The notes under the pieces are model-generated. The model saw nothing but the letters and a program-made list of their open reading frames with translations, searched no databases and was not told the DNA's origin. Shown piece after piece: positions 26,246-36,026 of a stretch of 64,000 nt of DNA. Numbering within the stretch: the first letter of the stretch is position 1; the number at the start of each line of letters is the position of its first letter. Source of the stretch: Microbacterium sp. Leaf288 (lineage in GTDB: Bacteria; Actinomycetota; Actinomycetes; Actinomycetales; Microbacteriaceae); contig NZ_LMNI01000010.1 of the NCBI RefSeq assembly GCF_001422925.1, positions 248,001 through 312,000 on the forward strand. Direction: 5' to 3'. The translations under genes and the position numbers were made by a program.

Positions 26246-28740
26246 GCGAGCCCGCTCCCGCCGATCGCTACGCGCGAGCGAGCGCGTCGGCGCGCCTGGA
26301 TCGGACGCACCCGATCACGGCCGCCTTCGCCGCGTCTCAGAGATTCACGCTCGACCCCTTCCAGATCGAAGGATGCCGCGCCCTCGAAGAAGGCCGCAGC
26401 GTCCTGGTGGCCGCGCCCACCGGCGCCGGCAAGACGATCGTCGGCGAGTTCGCGGTGCATCTGGCGATGCGCGAGCCCGGCGACAAGGCGTTCTACACCA
26501 CGCCGATGAAGGCGCTGTCGAACCAGAAGTTCCGCGAGCTTCAGGAGGTCTACGGCGAGGGCGAGGTCGGACTCCTCACCGGAGACACCAACATCAACGG
26601 CAACGCGCGCATCGTCGTCATGACGACCGAGGTGCTGCGCAACATGCTGTACGCCGACTCCCCGGCGCTGCGGGGGCTGCGCTACGTGGTCATGGACGAG
26701 GTGCACTACCTCGCCGACCGCTTCCGCGGCGCGGTGTGGGAGGAGGTCATCATCCACCTCGCGCCCAGCGTGCGGCTGATCTCGCTGTCGGCCACCGTCT
26801 CGAACGCCGAGGAGTTCGGCGACTGGCTCGACACCGTGCGCGGGGACACCGAAGTCATCGTCTCCGAGACCCGGCCCGTACCCCTCGAGCAGCACGTGCT
26901 CGTGCGCGGCGACCTGCTGCCGCTCTTCGACGACCGCGCCGGCATCGCGACGGCCCAGGTCAACCAGGAGCTCATGCGCATCCGCTCCTTCAAGGGCCAG
27001 AACTTCGAGCGCAATCATCGGGTGCAGGCGGCGAACAGTGCCCGGCAGGCGGGGTACGAGGCATCCCGTCGCCGTCCGAACCGCGGGGGCAAGCGACCCG
27101 TGCGGTCCGCGAACGTGCAGCGGATCGAGCGCCTCGACCGCCCCGACGTCGTCGAGCTGCTCTCGCGCGCCAATCTGCTGCCCGCGATCTTCTTCATCTT
27201 CAGCCGGGCGGGCTGCGACGCCGCCGTGCAGCAGGTGCGCCGCGCCGGTGTGCGGCTGACCTCCCAGGACGAGCGTCGCGAGATCCGCGCGGTGATCGAG
27301 GAGCGCACGCGCACCCTGCTCGAAGAGGACCTTGCCGTACTGGGGTTCTGGGAGTGGCGCGACAACCTCGAACGCGGCGTCGCCTCGCACCACGCGGGGC
27401 TCCTGCCGGCGTTCAAGGAGGTCGTCGAGGAGCTCTTCCAGCGCAAGCTCGTGAAGGTGGTGTTCGCCACCGAGACGCTCGCACTCGGCATCAACATGCC
27501 TGCGCGCACCGTCGTGCTCGAGAAGCTCGAGAAGTTCAACGGCGAGGCCCGCGTCGCCATCACGTCGGGGGAGTACACACAGCTCACCGGCCGTGCCGGC
27601 CGTCGCGGCATCGACGTCGAGGGCCACGCGGTCATCCAATGGACCGAGGGCCTCGACCCGCAGGCTGTGGCCGCCCTCGCCTCGCGTCGCACGTACCCGC
27701 TCAACTCGAGCTTCCGGCCGACGTACAACATGGCGGTCAACCTCATCGACCAGTTCGGCCGGGCCAAGGCGCGCGAGATCCTCGAGTCGTCGTTCGCCCA
27801 GTTCCAGGCCGACCGTGCCGTCGTCGGGCTCGCACGGCAGGTCAAGGAGCAGGAGGAGTCGCTCGCCGGCTACGCGAAGGCGATGACGTGCGATCGTGGC
27901 GACTTCGCCGAGTATTCGCGCATCCGCCGTGAGCTGAGCGACGTCGAGAAGCTCAACCGCAAGGACGCCAACGCGTCGCGGCGCACCCGCGACGAGCGGC
28001 TGCGCCACATCGCGACGCTGCGCAAGCAGATGCAGCGGCATCCGTGTCATCAGTGCCCCGACCGCGAGCACCACGCGCGGTGGGCCGAGCGGTACTGGAA
28101 GCTCAAGCGCGAGATCGACAGGCTGCGTCGCCAGATCGAGACCCGCACCGGCACCGTCGCGCGCATCTTCGACCGCGTCGTCGACGTGCTCGGCGCGCTC
28201 GAGTACGTGTCGATCGACGAAGACGGCGCGACGGCGCTGACTCCCGCCGGCCGCACGATGCGCCGCATCTACGGCGAGCGGGACCTCCTCGTCGCGGAGT
28301 CGCTGCGGCGCGGCATCTGGAAGGACCTCGATGCCGCCTCCCTCGCGGCCCTGGCGTGCTCGCTCGTGTACGAGCCGAGGCGCGACGACGGCGGCCCGGG
28401 GGAGCGGGGGCTGCCACGCGGCGCGTTCCGTCCGGCGTTCGAGGCGACGCTGTCGCTGTGGCAGGAGCTCGACGACCTCGAGCAGGAGCACCGGCTGCCC
28501 GGCACCGAGCCGGTCTCGGCCGGGCTCGCGCAGGCCATGCACACGTGGGCGCGCGGCGGCATGCTCGACCGCGTGCTGATCGAAGCCGACATGGCCGCCG
28601 GCGACTTCGTGCGCTGGTCGAAGCAGACCATCGACCTGCTCGACCAGCTGTCGATCGTCGCCGATCAGCCGATCGCGGGGACGGCTCGCAAGGCGCTGGA
28701 TGCCGTGCGCCGCGGCATCGTCGCGTACTCGGGCGTCTAG
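26242..28740 (+). CDS. helY: HelY-like SKI2/Mtr4-family RNA helicase
   Basis: An 832-residue superfamily 2 helicase of the SKI2/Mtr4 type. Motifs: Walker A APTGAGKT (about 57-64), Walker B DEVHY, motif III SATVSN, and the C-terminal QLTGRAGRRGID. A DSHCT-type domain closes the protein. It is thought to act on RNA. GTG at 26242 overlaps tatC. The order pafB-pafC-tatA-tatC-helY is the same as M. tuberculosis Rv2096c-Rv2092c. Confidence 0.9.
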   Translation: MSEPAPADRYARASASARLDRTHPITAAFAASQRFTLDPFQIEGCRALEEGRSVLVAAPTGAGKTIVGEFAVHLAMREPGDKAFYTTPMKALSNQKFRELQEVYGEGEVGLLTGDTNINGNARIVVMTTEVLRNMLYADSPALRGLRYVVMDEVHYLADRFRGAVWEEVIIHLAPSVRLISLSATVSNAEEFGDWLDTVRGDTEVIVSETRPVPLEQHVLVRGDLLPLFDDRAGIATAQVNQELMRIRSFKGQNFERNHRVQAANSARQAGYEASRRRPNRGGKRPVRSANVQRIERLDRPDVVELLSRANLLPAIFFIFSRAGCDAAVQQVRRAGVRLTSQDERREIRAVIEERTRTLLEEDLAVLGFWEWRDNLERGVASHHAGLLPAFKEVVEELFQRKLVKVVFATETLALGINMPARTVVLEKLEKFNGEARVAITSGEYTQLTGRAGRRGIDVEGHAVIQWTEGLDPQAVAALASRRTYPLNSSFRPTYNMAVNLIDQFGRAKAREILESSFAQFQADRAVVGLARQVKEQEESLAGYAKAMTCDRGDFAEYSRIRRELSDVEKLNRKDANASRRTRDERLRHIATLRKQMQRHPCHQCPDREHHARWAERYWKLKREIDRLRRQIETRTGTVARIFDRVVDVLGALEYVSIDEDGATALTPAGRTMRRIYGERDLLVAESLRRGIWKDLDAASLAALACSLVYEPRRDDGGPGERGLPRGAFRPAFEATLSLWQELDDLEQEHRLPGTEPVSAGLAQAMHTWARGGMLDRVLIEADMAAGDFVRWSKQTIDLLDQLSIVADQPIAGTARKALDAVRRGIVAYSGV

Positions 28741-28790
28741 CGGCGCCGACGCGGCGAAGGATCGCCGTTCCGCTCGCTTAGGCTGATCCC

Positions 28791-30347
28791 GTGCCACCTC
28801 GCCCGATCTTCCCGCTGTGGGCGGCGGTCCCCCTCTCGGTGCTGGCCGGAGTGCTGTTCGACGTGGCTTTCCCCTCGGTCGCATGGTGGCCGATGGCCTT
28901 CGTGTCGGTCGCGCTGGCGCTCGTGACGCTCATCGGGCGCCGGGCGGGCGGAGCGTTCCTGACGGGGCTCGCCTACGGTCTCGCGTTCTATCTGCTCAAT
29001 GTCGACTTCACCGCAGAGTGGGTGGGGCCGCTTCCGTGGCTCGCACTCTCGGTCCTCGAATCGCTGTTCGTCGCGGGCGGAGCGGTGCTCATCTCGCTGG
29101 CCTATCGCTGGGTGCCGCAAGTCGGTCCCCGCCGCGGGCGGATTCTGCTGACTGCGGTGCTCGTCGCGGGGCTGTGGACCGCGAAAGAGGCGGTCATCGG
29201 CGGTTTCCCGTACGGCGGATTCCCGTGGGGGCGCGTCGGCACCTCCCAGGTGAACGGCCCGTTCGCCGAGGTCGTCTCGTGGACCGGCACCGCCGGGCTC
29301 ACCTTCCTCATCGTCGCGCTCGTCGCCGCCGCGGTGGAACTCGTCCGGTCTCCGCGGCGGGCGCGGGGTGGCGGCATCCGTCCCCTCCTCCCGGTCGGGG
29401 TGCTCGCCCTCGTCGCGACCGCGCTCGTGGTCGTCCCCGCGTGGGCGACGACCCCCGCGGGCTCGATGCGCGTCGCGAGCGTGCAGGGCAACGGCCCCGC
29501 CGGCTACTTCGACGAGCGGGAGGCCGGAGACATCCTCGAATCCCAGTACGAGGCCACGAGGCCGCTGTTCGGCGCCGAGGACGTCGACGTCGTGCTGTGG
29601 CCGGAGGGGAGCGTCGACGTCGATCCCGACGCGTCACCCGTCGTCGCGGCCGCCCTCGACCGCGTGGCCAGGCAGGTGGGCGCGCCGCTGATCGCGAACC
29701 GCATCGACAAGCGCGGCGAGGAGTACTTCAACATGTCGTTCCTCTGGCGCGAGGGCACCGGCATCGAGCAGACGTACGACAAGCGCAACCCTGTGCCGTT
29801 CGGGGAGTACGTGCCAGACCGGGAGTTCTACGCGTCGATCGCCCCCGACCTCATCGGGATGATCGGCCGTGACTACACACCCGGCACGACGCCTCCGGTG
29901 TTCGACGTCGACGGCACCGCCGTCGGGCTCGCCATCTGCTTCGACGTGATCTACGACGCGCTCGTGTGGGAGGGCGCCCGCGACGGCGCGCGCGTCTACC
30001 TCTTCCAGACCAACAACGCCGACTTCCGTGGCACCGACGAGAACCTGCAGCAGCTCGCGGTCGCGCGGCTGCGCGCGATCGAGACCGGGCGCTCCGTCGT
30101 CAACCTGTCGACGGTCGGCACGAGTCAGGTGATCGCGCCCGACGGATCCACCATCGACGGGCTCCCGGCCGATGAACCGGGACACATGCTCACCGACGTG
30201 CCCCTGCGGACGGGTCTCACGCCCGCGGTCGTCATCGGGTCGTGGCTGAACGCGCTCGTGTCATGGGGCAGCGTCATCGTGCTCGCCGGACTCGGCATCG
30301 TGGTGCGACGCCGCTCCGGCGGGCACGCGAAAACGCCGGCCCCGTAG
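28791..30347 (+). CDS. lnt: Apolipoprotein N-acyltransferase
   Basis: A 518-residue membrane enzyme that N-acylates the lipobox Cys of lipoproteins. The first 190 residues hold about six membrane helices; the nitrilase domain follows with the catalytic triad Glu in VVLWPEGS, Lys in YDKRNPVPFGEY, and Cys in AICFDV. GTG start 28791. No glycosyltransferase (Ppm1) fusion is seen, unlike the M. tuberculosis gene. Confidence 0.92.
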   Translation: MPPRPIFPLWAAVPLSVLAGVLFDVAFPSVAWWPMAFVSVALALVTLIGRRAGGAFLTGLAYGLAFYLLNVDFTAEWVGPLPWLALSVLESLFVAGGAVLISLAYRWVPQVGPRRGRILLTAVLVAGLWTAKEAVIGGFPYGGFPWGRVGTSQVNGPFAEVVSWTGTAGLTFLIVALVAAAVELVRSPRRARGGGIRPLLPVGVLALVATALVVVPAWATTPAGSMRVASVQGNGPAGYFDEREAGDILESQYEATRPLFGAEDVDVVLWPEGSVDVDPDASPVVAAALDRVARQVGAPLIANRIDKRGEEYFNMSFLWREGTGIEQTYDKRNPVPFGEYVPDREFYASIAPDLIGMIGRDYTPGTTPPVFDVDGTAVGLAICFDVIYDALVWEGARDGARVYLFQTNNADFRGTDENLQQLAVARLRAIETGRSVVNLSTVGTSQVIAPDGSTIDGLPADEPGHMLTDVPLRTGLTPAVVIGSWLNALVSWGSVIVLAGLGIVVRRRSGGHAKTPAP

Positions 30348-30356
30348 GGCCGGCGT
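30333..30356. terminator. Bidirectional terminator between lnt and rbpA
   Basis: A perfect 10-bp stem ACGCCGGCCC (30333-30342) with loop CGTA and its complement 30347-30356. It overlaps the lnt stop codon and lies 16 bases before the end of the convergent rbpA. No U run follows, so it is a hairpin-only terminator candidate. Confidence 0.6.
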
Positions 30357-30371
30357 CGCGCGGAGCGCGGG

Positions 30372-30755
30372 TCAGGCGCTGAGCTTGTCCACCGTCACGG
30401 CCTCGCCGGCGCCGCGGCGGGCACGGACGTAAGCGAGGCGCTCCTCGAGCAGCTCTTCGAGCTCGGGGATGGTACGGCGCTCCAGGAGCATGTCCCAGTG
30501 GCTGCGAGGCGTCTTGTCGCCGGAGTGGTCGACGGTCGCGGTGCCGTCACCCACCCGCAGCAGCGCCTCGGCACCGCACGTGCGGCACTCCCAAGCGGGC
30601 GGAACCTCGGCGTCGGCCGCGAAGGTCAAAGTCGTGTCACGTCCACACGACGTGCACGAGTAGATGTGCTGTGCGCGCTCATGGAACACGACGCCCTCTT
30701 CGCTCTGTAGGCTCTGGGCGCCGAGTCGGATGCCGCGCAGACTGCGGTCTGCCAT
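30372..30755 (-). CDS. rbpA: RNA polymerase-binding protein RbpA
   Basis: A 127-residue actinobacterial RbpA that stabilises the open promoter complex with the principal sigma factor. Visible: basic N-terminal RGIRLGAQSLQSEEGV, a zinc-binding core with Cys pairs CTSCG and CRTCG, the RSHWDMLLERR basic linker and the sigma-interaction tail. ATG at 30755 follows GAGAGGA; an upstream ATG 18 codons earlier is rejected because the conserved N-terminus begins here. Converges with lnt, as in mycobacteria. Confidence 0.93.
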   Translation of the reverse strand: MADRSLRGIRLGAQSLQSEEGVVFHERAQHIYSCTSCGRDTTLTFAADAEVPPAWECRTCGAEALLRVGDGTATVDHSGDKTPRSHWDMLLERRTIPELEELLEERLAYVRARRGAGEAVTVDKLSA

Positions 30756-30881
30756 TTTGTGGTCCTCTCGTCGCTGTACAGGTATAACGAAGTGACCTGA
30801 GCGGATCATCCGAAGGAGCCCTGTTCATCGACCTTTCACGGTGAATGCACAGGGGGAGATGCGGACCGTTACCACCCCATG

Positions 30882-31670
30882 TTAGGCGAGAGCGGCGAGT
30901 GCGACGTCCGCGCGGTCGGTGACGATGCCGTCGACACCCATCTCGACCAACCGCACCATGTCATCGGGGGTGTTCACCGTCCACACGTGCACCTCGACGC
31001 CATGCCGGTGCGCCGCCGCGATGAGCCGCGGTGTGACGATCCGCAGGCGGCCCTGCCGCTCGGGCAGCTGGAGCGCGTCCACACCGGCCAGAGCTCGCGC
31101 GACCAGCCGATCAGAGCGCGCCGACACGGCGGCCAGCACGCGTCCGATGGTGCCGCGACCACCGGAGGTGGCGGGACGGATGCTGCGCCCCGACGCCTCG
31201 CCCACGGCCCGAGCCGCGCCCAGCGCGGCGCGCCGCCGCTCGTCGGAGAAGCTCGTCACCAGCACGCGGTCGGCGAACGGCGCGATCGTGGTGCCGACGG
31301 CGGTCGCGGCATCCGCCGCCTTCACGTCGAGGTTGAACCTCACAGTCGGGAACGAGTGCAGGGCCTGTGCGAGCGTGATGAGCCCACCCCGCGCGGCCAT
31401 CAGATGCTCGAGCTCGCGCACCGTCACGTCGGCGATCTTGCGCGGGTCGCCGGTCACGCGCGACAGGTCGTCGTCGTGGAACAGGACGACGACACCGTCG
31501 GCGGTGCGGTGGCAGTCCGACTCGACGTAGTCCGCCCCGGCCGAGTGCGCCGCGGCGATCGCGGCGAAGGAGTTCTCGACGATGCCGCCGCGCTCGGCAT
31601 CGGGCGTCACAAGGCCCCGGTGGGCGAGGACGCGCGGCGTCGCGACTCCCTCGAACCAGGGGTGGGTCAC
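30882..31670 (-). CDS. Glycerophosphodiester phosphodiesterase
   Basis: A 262-residue GDPD. Active-site blocks: LAHRG, PENSFAA-like ENSFAAIAAAHSAGADYVESDCHRT and LFHDDDLSRVTG, then the TIM-barrel end GVEVHVWTVNTPDD. It hydrolyses glycerophosphodiesters to glycerol-3-phosphate and an alcohol. The GTG at 31670 overlaps the SPFH gene stop by GTGA. No signal peptide, so cytoplasmic. Confidence 0.88.
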   Translation of the reverse strand: MTHPWFEGVATPRVLAHRGLVTPDAERGGIVENSFAAIAAAHSAGADYVESDCHRTADGVVVLFHDDDLSRVTGDPRKIADVTVRELEHLMAARGGLITLAQALHSFPTVRFNLDVKAADAATAVGTTIAPFADRVLVTSFSDERRRAALGAARAVGEASGRSIRPATSGGRGTIGRVLAAVSARSDRLVARALAGVDALQLPERQGRLRIVTPRLIAAAHRHGVEVHVWTVNTPDDMVRLVEMGVDGIVTDRADVALAALA

Positions 31671-32668
31671 GGGGTGGGCGGGGTGACCGCGGGCGGCGTA
31701 CCGCCGATCGCGGGACCGCCGGTGGCCGGGCCGCCCGTGGCGGGCGCACGACCCTTGGCCGCAGCATCCGTCATCACACCGGCGAAGGAGCCCGTGAGAC
31801 CCTTCAGCGCCTCCGTGAACTCGCTCGGGATGATCCAGAGCTTGCTCGATGCGCTGTCGGCGATCTTCGGGAGCGTCTGCAGATACTGGTAGGCCAGCAG
31901 CTTGTCGTCGGGGTTGCCGGTGTGGATCGCGTCGAAGACGGTCTGGATCGCCTCGGCCTCGCCCTGTGCGCGCAGCACCGCCGCCTGCTTGTCGCCTTCG
32001 GCCTTGAGGATCTCGGCCTGCCGCCGGCCCTCGGCCTCGAGGATCTGCGACTGCTTCGAGCCCTCGGCGGTGAGGATCGTCGCTCGGCGCTCGCGCTCGG
32101 CGCGCATCTGCTTCTCCATCGAATCCTGGATCGAGTGAGGCGGATCGATGGCCTTCAGCTCGACGCGAGACACGCGGATGCCCCACTTGCCGGTCGCCTC
32201 GTCGAGGACCACACGGAGCTGGCCGTTGATGTTGTCGCGGCTCGTGAGCGCCTCTTCGAGGTTGAGGCCGCCGACGACGTTGCGGAGGGTGGTCGTCGTC
32301 AGCTGCTCCACGGCGCCCAGGTAGTTCGCGATCTCGTACGTGGCGGCGCGAGCGTCGGTCACCTGGAAGTACACGACCGTGTCGATGGAGACGACGAGGT
32401 TGTCCTCGGTGATCACCGGCTGCGGCGGGAACGACACGACCTGCTCGCGCATGTCGAGCAGCGGCCGCAGGCGGTCGATGAACGGGACGAGCAGATTCAG
32501 CCCGGGAGTCAGTGTCTTGTGATAGCGGCCCAGCCGCTCGACGATCCCCGCGCTGGCCTGCGGGATGATCCGGATGGAGCGGAAGATCACGACCAGCACG
32601 AAGATGAAGACGGCGATCGCGAGGATCCACCCGATCGCCGCCGGGATGGCCGAGGTGAAGTCGTTCAT
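31667..32668 (-). CDS. SPFH/Band 7 membrane protein
   Basis: A 333-residue SPFH (stomatin-like) protein. One N-terminal membrane helix (residues 10-30), then the SPFH domain with GIVERLGRYHKTL and PVITEDNLVVSIDTVVYF, a charged coiled coil at about 190-245 (repeated AEG-x-x-Q units) and a Pro/Gly-rich end. Such proteins form membrane scaffolds that control proteases. It overlaps the NfeD gene, its usual partner, by four bases. Confidence 0.9.
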   Translation of the reverse strand: MNDFTSAIPAAIGWILAIAVFIFVLVVIFRSIRIIPQASAGIVERLGRYHKTLTPGLNLLVPFIDRLRPLLDMREQVVSFPPQPVITEDNLVVSIDTVVYFQVTDARAATYEIANYLGAVEQLTTTTLRNVVGGLNLEEALTSRDNINGQLRVVLDEATGKWGIRVSRVELKAIDPPHSIQDSMEKQMRAERERRATILTAEGSKQSQILEAEGRRQAEILKAEGDKQAAVLRAQGEAEAIQTVFDAIHTGNPDDKLLAYQYLQTLPKIADSASSKLWIIPSEFTEALKGLTGSFAGVMTDAAAKGRAPATGGPATGGPAIGGTPPAVTPPTP

Positions 32669-33159
32669 GCGAGCGGGTCCTCCGGTGCGGGGGCGAGGGG
32701 GTCGGGGGAGTCGGAGCGCACGATCGCGGTCGCGCCGTCGATGCGGCTGACCCGCACCCGCATGCCCGGCTGCAGGTCGCCGGCTTCTGTGCGCGCGGTC
32801 CAGATGTCGCCGTTGGCGAGCTTGACCTGACCGCCGTGCGCGCCGACCGACGAGACGACGGTGCCGCCCAAGCCGATGAGGGCGTCGACGTTCGACGGCG
32901 TCGGGTCCTCTCCACGGCGCAATCGCCGCAGCAGGGGCGGACGCAGCAGGAGCACGAGGGCGGCGGCGACGCCGGCGGCGATGATCACCTGCAGCCAGAT
33001 CGGAGCGCCGAGCAGATCAGTGACGAGGCCCGCGAGGCCGCCGATGCTCAGCATCAGGAACGTGAAGTCGAGCGTCAGCATCTCGATCACGAGGAACACG
33101 AGAATCAGCACGAGCCAGCCGATCCATGCCCACTGTTCGACGACCTCGATGAGCTCCAC
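32665..33159 (-). CDS. NfeD-family membrane protein
   Basis: A 164-residue short NfeD protein: about three membrane helices in the first 100 residues, then a C-terminal OB-fold (LIGLGGTVVSSVGAHGGQVKLANGDIW). It lies upstream of the SPFH gene with overlap, so the two probably act together in membrane quality control. Divergent from the SDR at 33202, with only 42 bases between starts. Confidence 0.88.
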   Translation of the reverse strand: MELIEVVEQWAWIGWLVLILVFLVIEMLTLDFTFLMLSIGGLAGLVTDLLGAPIWLQVIIAAGVAAALVLLLRPPLLRRLRRGEDPTPSNVDALIGLGGTVVSSVGAHGGQVKLANGDIWTARTEAGDLQPGMRVRVSRIDGATAIVRSDSPDPLAPAPEDPLA

Positions 33160-33201
33160 GGTGCGCCTCCTCAGCTCGAACCTAGCAGGTAGGGTCTACA
33201 C

Positions 33202-33975
33202 GTGACTCAGACTCTGACCCCGCTTCCCGAGAGCTCGCTGAGCGGCAAGACCGCCCTCGTGACGGGCTCGTCCCGCGGCATCGGCGCCGACACGGCCCGC
33301 TACCTCGCACAGGCCGGGGCGAACGTCGTCATCAACTTCCGCAACAAGGCTCCGCGCGCCGAGAAGCTCGCCGGCGAGCTGCGCGGATTGGGTGTCCAGG
33401 TGCTCGTCGTCGGCGCCGACCTCACCGACCCCGCATCCGTCCAGGCGATGTTCGACGAGGTCGCCAACACGTTCGGCTCGCTCGACATCCTCGTGCTCAA
33501 CGCGTCGGGCGGCATGGAGTCGGGCATGGCCGAGGACTACGCGCTCCTGCTCAACCGTGACGCCCAGGTGAACGTGCTCGAGACCGCGCTGCCCCTCCTC
33601 GGCGACGGCTCGCGCGTCGTCTTCGTCACGAGCCACCAGGCGCACTTCATCCGCACCACCCCGACGATGCCCGAGTACGAGCCGGTCGCGCTCTCCAAGC
33701 GCGCTGGCGAGGACGCCCTGCGCGAGCGCATCCCCGCCCTCACCGAGCGCGGCGTCGAGTTCGTCGTCGTCTCGGGCGACATGATCGAGGGCACCATCAC
33801 GGCGACGCTGCTCGAGCGGGCCAACCCGGGCGCGATCGCCGCCCGCCGCGACGACGCGGGCAAGCTCTACAACGTGTCGGAGTTCGCCGCCGAGGTCGCG
33901 CAGGCCGCGCTCGACCCGGTGCCTGCGGACAACACCCGTCTCGTCGGCGACGTCTCGTCGTTCGGGACGGAGTGA
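33202..33975 (+). CDS. SDR-fold oxidoreductase with altered active site
   Basis: A 257-residue SDR. The cofactor motif TGSSRGIGAD is normal. The active-site region reads PEYEPVALSKRAGED: the Lys is present but Val stands at the Tyr position of YxxxK, and the only nearby Tyr is seven residues before the Lys. It may use a shifted Tyr or be a non-classical member. It begins with GTG 33202 and is followed after four bases by an S9 peptidase gene. Confidence 0.82.
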   Translation: MTQTLTPLPESSLSGKTALVTGSSRGIGADTARYLAQAGANVVINFRNKAPRAEKLAGELRGLGVQVLVVGADLTDPASVQAMFDEVANTFGSLDILVLNASGGMESGMAEDYALLLNRDAQVNVLETALPLLGDGSRVVFVTSHQAHFIRTTPTMPEYEPVALSKRAGEDALRERIPALTERGVEFVVVSGDMIEGTITATLLERANPGAIAARRDDAGKLYNVSEFAAEVAQAALDPVPADNTRLVGDVSSFGTE

Positions 33976-33979
33976 CCCG

Positions 33980-35959
33980 ATGAAGGCGAACGACATCGAG
34001 ACCCTCGTCTCGGTCGGGCGTCCTGAGATCGCCGCCGACGGCTCGTTCGCCGTCTTCGCGACCTCTCGCCCCGACATCGCCGCCAACCGCAATGTCGGAC
34101 AGGTGTGGCGCGTCGATCTGCCCGATGGCACGCCGCGCCGCCTCACACGCGGCACCGCCGACGGCGCCCCCCAGCTCTCTCCCGACGCCACGCGCATCGC
34201 GTTCGTGCGCGGCGACGCCAAGGGCAAGCCGCAGGTGCACGTGGCCGCCGCTGCCGGCGGCGAGCCGGTGCAGGCGACCGACGCGGTGCTGGGCGTCGAG
34301 GACTTCGCCTGGTCTCCGGACGGCGCGAGCATCGCGTTCGTCGCGCGCGTGCCCGAGAAGGGCCGCTACGGCAGCGTGGAGGGATTGGATGCTGCGGCCG
34401 AGGCGCCGCGGCACATCACCGGTGTGCGGTGGCACGCGAACGGCCTCGGCTACATCGGCGACCGGCCCGCCCACGTCTTCGTGATCGCCGCGCCCGCTGT
34501 GGACGCCGAGCCGTTCTACGAGCCTGCATCGGCGGTGCGCCCCGATGACGAGACGCCGCCCAAGAAGACGCTGGTCGCCGCGGAGGCGCGCCAGCTGACG
34601 GAGGGCACGGCATCGCACGGCGGGGTCGTCTTCACGTCCGACGGACGCGAGATCCTCACCGTTCCCGACGACATCGAGTCGGACCGCCGCGATCTGCGCG
34701 ACCGCCTCATCGCCCTCGCGGTGGACGGCTCCGGGCAGCGTGAGGTGCTGGGACCCGACACCGGCATCGCGATCTACGACGCGGTCGTCGCCCCCGACGG
34801 CACGATCGCCCTCCTCGCGCACGAGGTCGGCGACGGCGTGGACTTCATCGCCCCCGGCGTCGGACTGTGGCTCCTCGAGGGCCGCGGTGCGCGTCGCGTC
34901 ACCGACGCCGATGCGCTGAACTTCGGCGAGGGGCACCTGCGGGTGGACGGCGACGCCTTCCTCGTGCAGGATGCCGCGCGCGGCCGCGTGCGACTGCTGC
35001 GCGTCACGCGCGACGGTGCGGTCACCGAGGTCCTCGGCGGAGACGTCGAGGTGGGCGGCCACGCCACCGGCGGCGGCCGCGTCGTGGCAGCCGTGTCGCA
35101 GCCCGACTCGTTCGGCGAGCTCGTGCTCATCGAGGCTGGTGCCGCGCGGACGCTGACCTCGTTCGGGGCTCGGGCCGCAGCATCCGGAATCGTCCTCCCG
35201 CGGGAGCTGACGGTCACCGGGCGCGACGGCTACCCGGTGCACGGATGGGTCGCGACGCCGGAGGGCGAGGGACCGTTCCCGGTCATCCTGCAGATCCACG
35301 GCGGGCCTTTCGCCTCGTACGGGGTGCACCTGTTCGACGAGACGCAGGTGCTCGTCGATGCGGGATACGCCGTCGTGTACTCCAACCCCCGCGGATCCGC
35401 GGGGTACGGACGGGCGCACGGCCGCAGCATCCGTCAGCAGATGGGCACTGTCGACTTCGCCGACGTCATCGACTTCCTCGAGGGGGCGATCGCGGACGAC
35501 GCCCGTCTGGACGGAGAGCGGGTCGGCGTGCAGGGCGGGTCGTACGGCGGATACCTCACGGCGTGGGTCATCGCCCACGACCACCGGTTCGCGGGCGCGA
35601 TCGTGGAGCGCGGCTTCCTCGAGCCGCTCTCGTTCCAGGGCACGAGCGACATCGGCTCGTTCTTCGGCGACGAGTACGTCGGAGTCTCGGTGGAGGACAT
35701 CGCGCGCCAGAGCCCGATGGCCGTCGTCGGCCAGGTGACGACGCCCACACTGGTGATGCACTCGGAGCTGGACTTCCGCTGCCCGCTCGAGCAGGCGACG
35801 CGGTACTACTCGGCGCTCAAGCGCCAGGGGACCGAGGCCGAACTGCTGGTGTTCCCCGGCGAGAACCACGAGCTCACGCGCGCAGGTCAGCCGCGGCATC
35901 GCGTCCAGCGCTTCGACGCGGTGCTGGACTGGTGGGACCGCCACCTGCCGGTCGGCTGA
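33980..35959 (+). CDS. S9-family prolyl oligopeptidase-type peptidase
   Basis: A 659-residue S9 serine peptidase, cytoplasmic. A seven-bladed beta-propeller fills about residues 1-390; the alpha/beta hydrolase domain carries the nucleophile in GGSYGGYLTAW (Ser near 521), Asp in HSELDFRCP and His in ENHELTR. It would cleave short peptides or acylaminoacyl-peptides. Together with the preceding SDR it probably forms one transcript, ended by a strong terminator. Confidence 0.9.
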   Translation: MKANDIETLVSVGRPEIAADGSFAVFATSRPDIAANRNVGQVWRVDLPDGTPRRLTRGTADGAPQLSPDATRIAFVRGDAKGKPQVHVAAAAGGEPVQATDAVLGVEDFAWSPDGASIAFVARVPEKGRYGSVEGLDAAAEAPRHITGVRWHANGLGYIGDRPAHVFVIAAPAVDAEPFYEPASAVRPDDETPPKKTLVAAEARQLTEGTASHGGVVFTSDGREILTVPDDIESDRRDLRDRLIALAVDGSGQREVLGPDTGIAIYDAVVAPDGTIALLAHEVGDGVDFIAPGVGLWLLEGRGARRVTDADALNFGEGHLRVDGDAFLVQDAARGRVRLLRVTRDGAVTEVLGGDVEVGGHATGGGRVVAAVSQPDSFGELVLIEAGAARTLTSFGARAAASGIVLPRELTVTGRDGYPVHGWVATPEGEGPFPVILQIHGGPFASYGVHLFDETQVLVDAGYAVVYSNPRGSAGYGRAHGRSIRQQMGTVDFADVIDFLEGAIADDARLDGERVGVQGGSYGGYLTAWVIAHDHRFAGAIVERGFLEPLSFQGTSDIGSFFGDEYVGVSVEDIARQSPMAVVGQVTTPTLVMHSELDFRCPLEQATRYYSALKRQGTEAELLVFPGENHELTRAGQPRHRVQRFDAVLDWWDRHLPVG

Positions 35960-35972
35960 TCCGATCACAGAC

Positions 35973-36014
35973 ACGAGTCGGCCCCGGGAGCTTCCGCTCC
36001 CGGGGCCGACTCGT
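35973..36014. terminator. Strong bidirectional terminator
   Basis: A perfect 19-bp stem (35973-35991 and 35996-36014) closing a TTCC loop, between the S9 peptidase gene and the convergent HdeD-like gene. The 3' side continues with TTT. It serves both genes. Confidence 0.88.
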
Positions 36015-36026
36015 TTCAGGCGCGGA

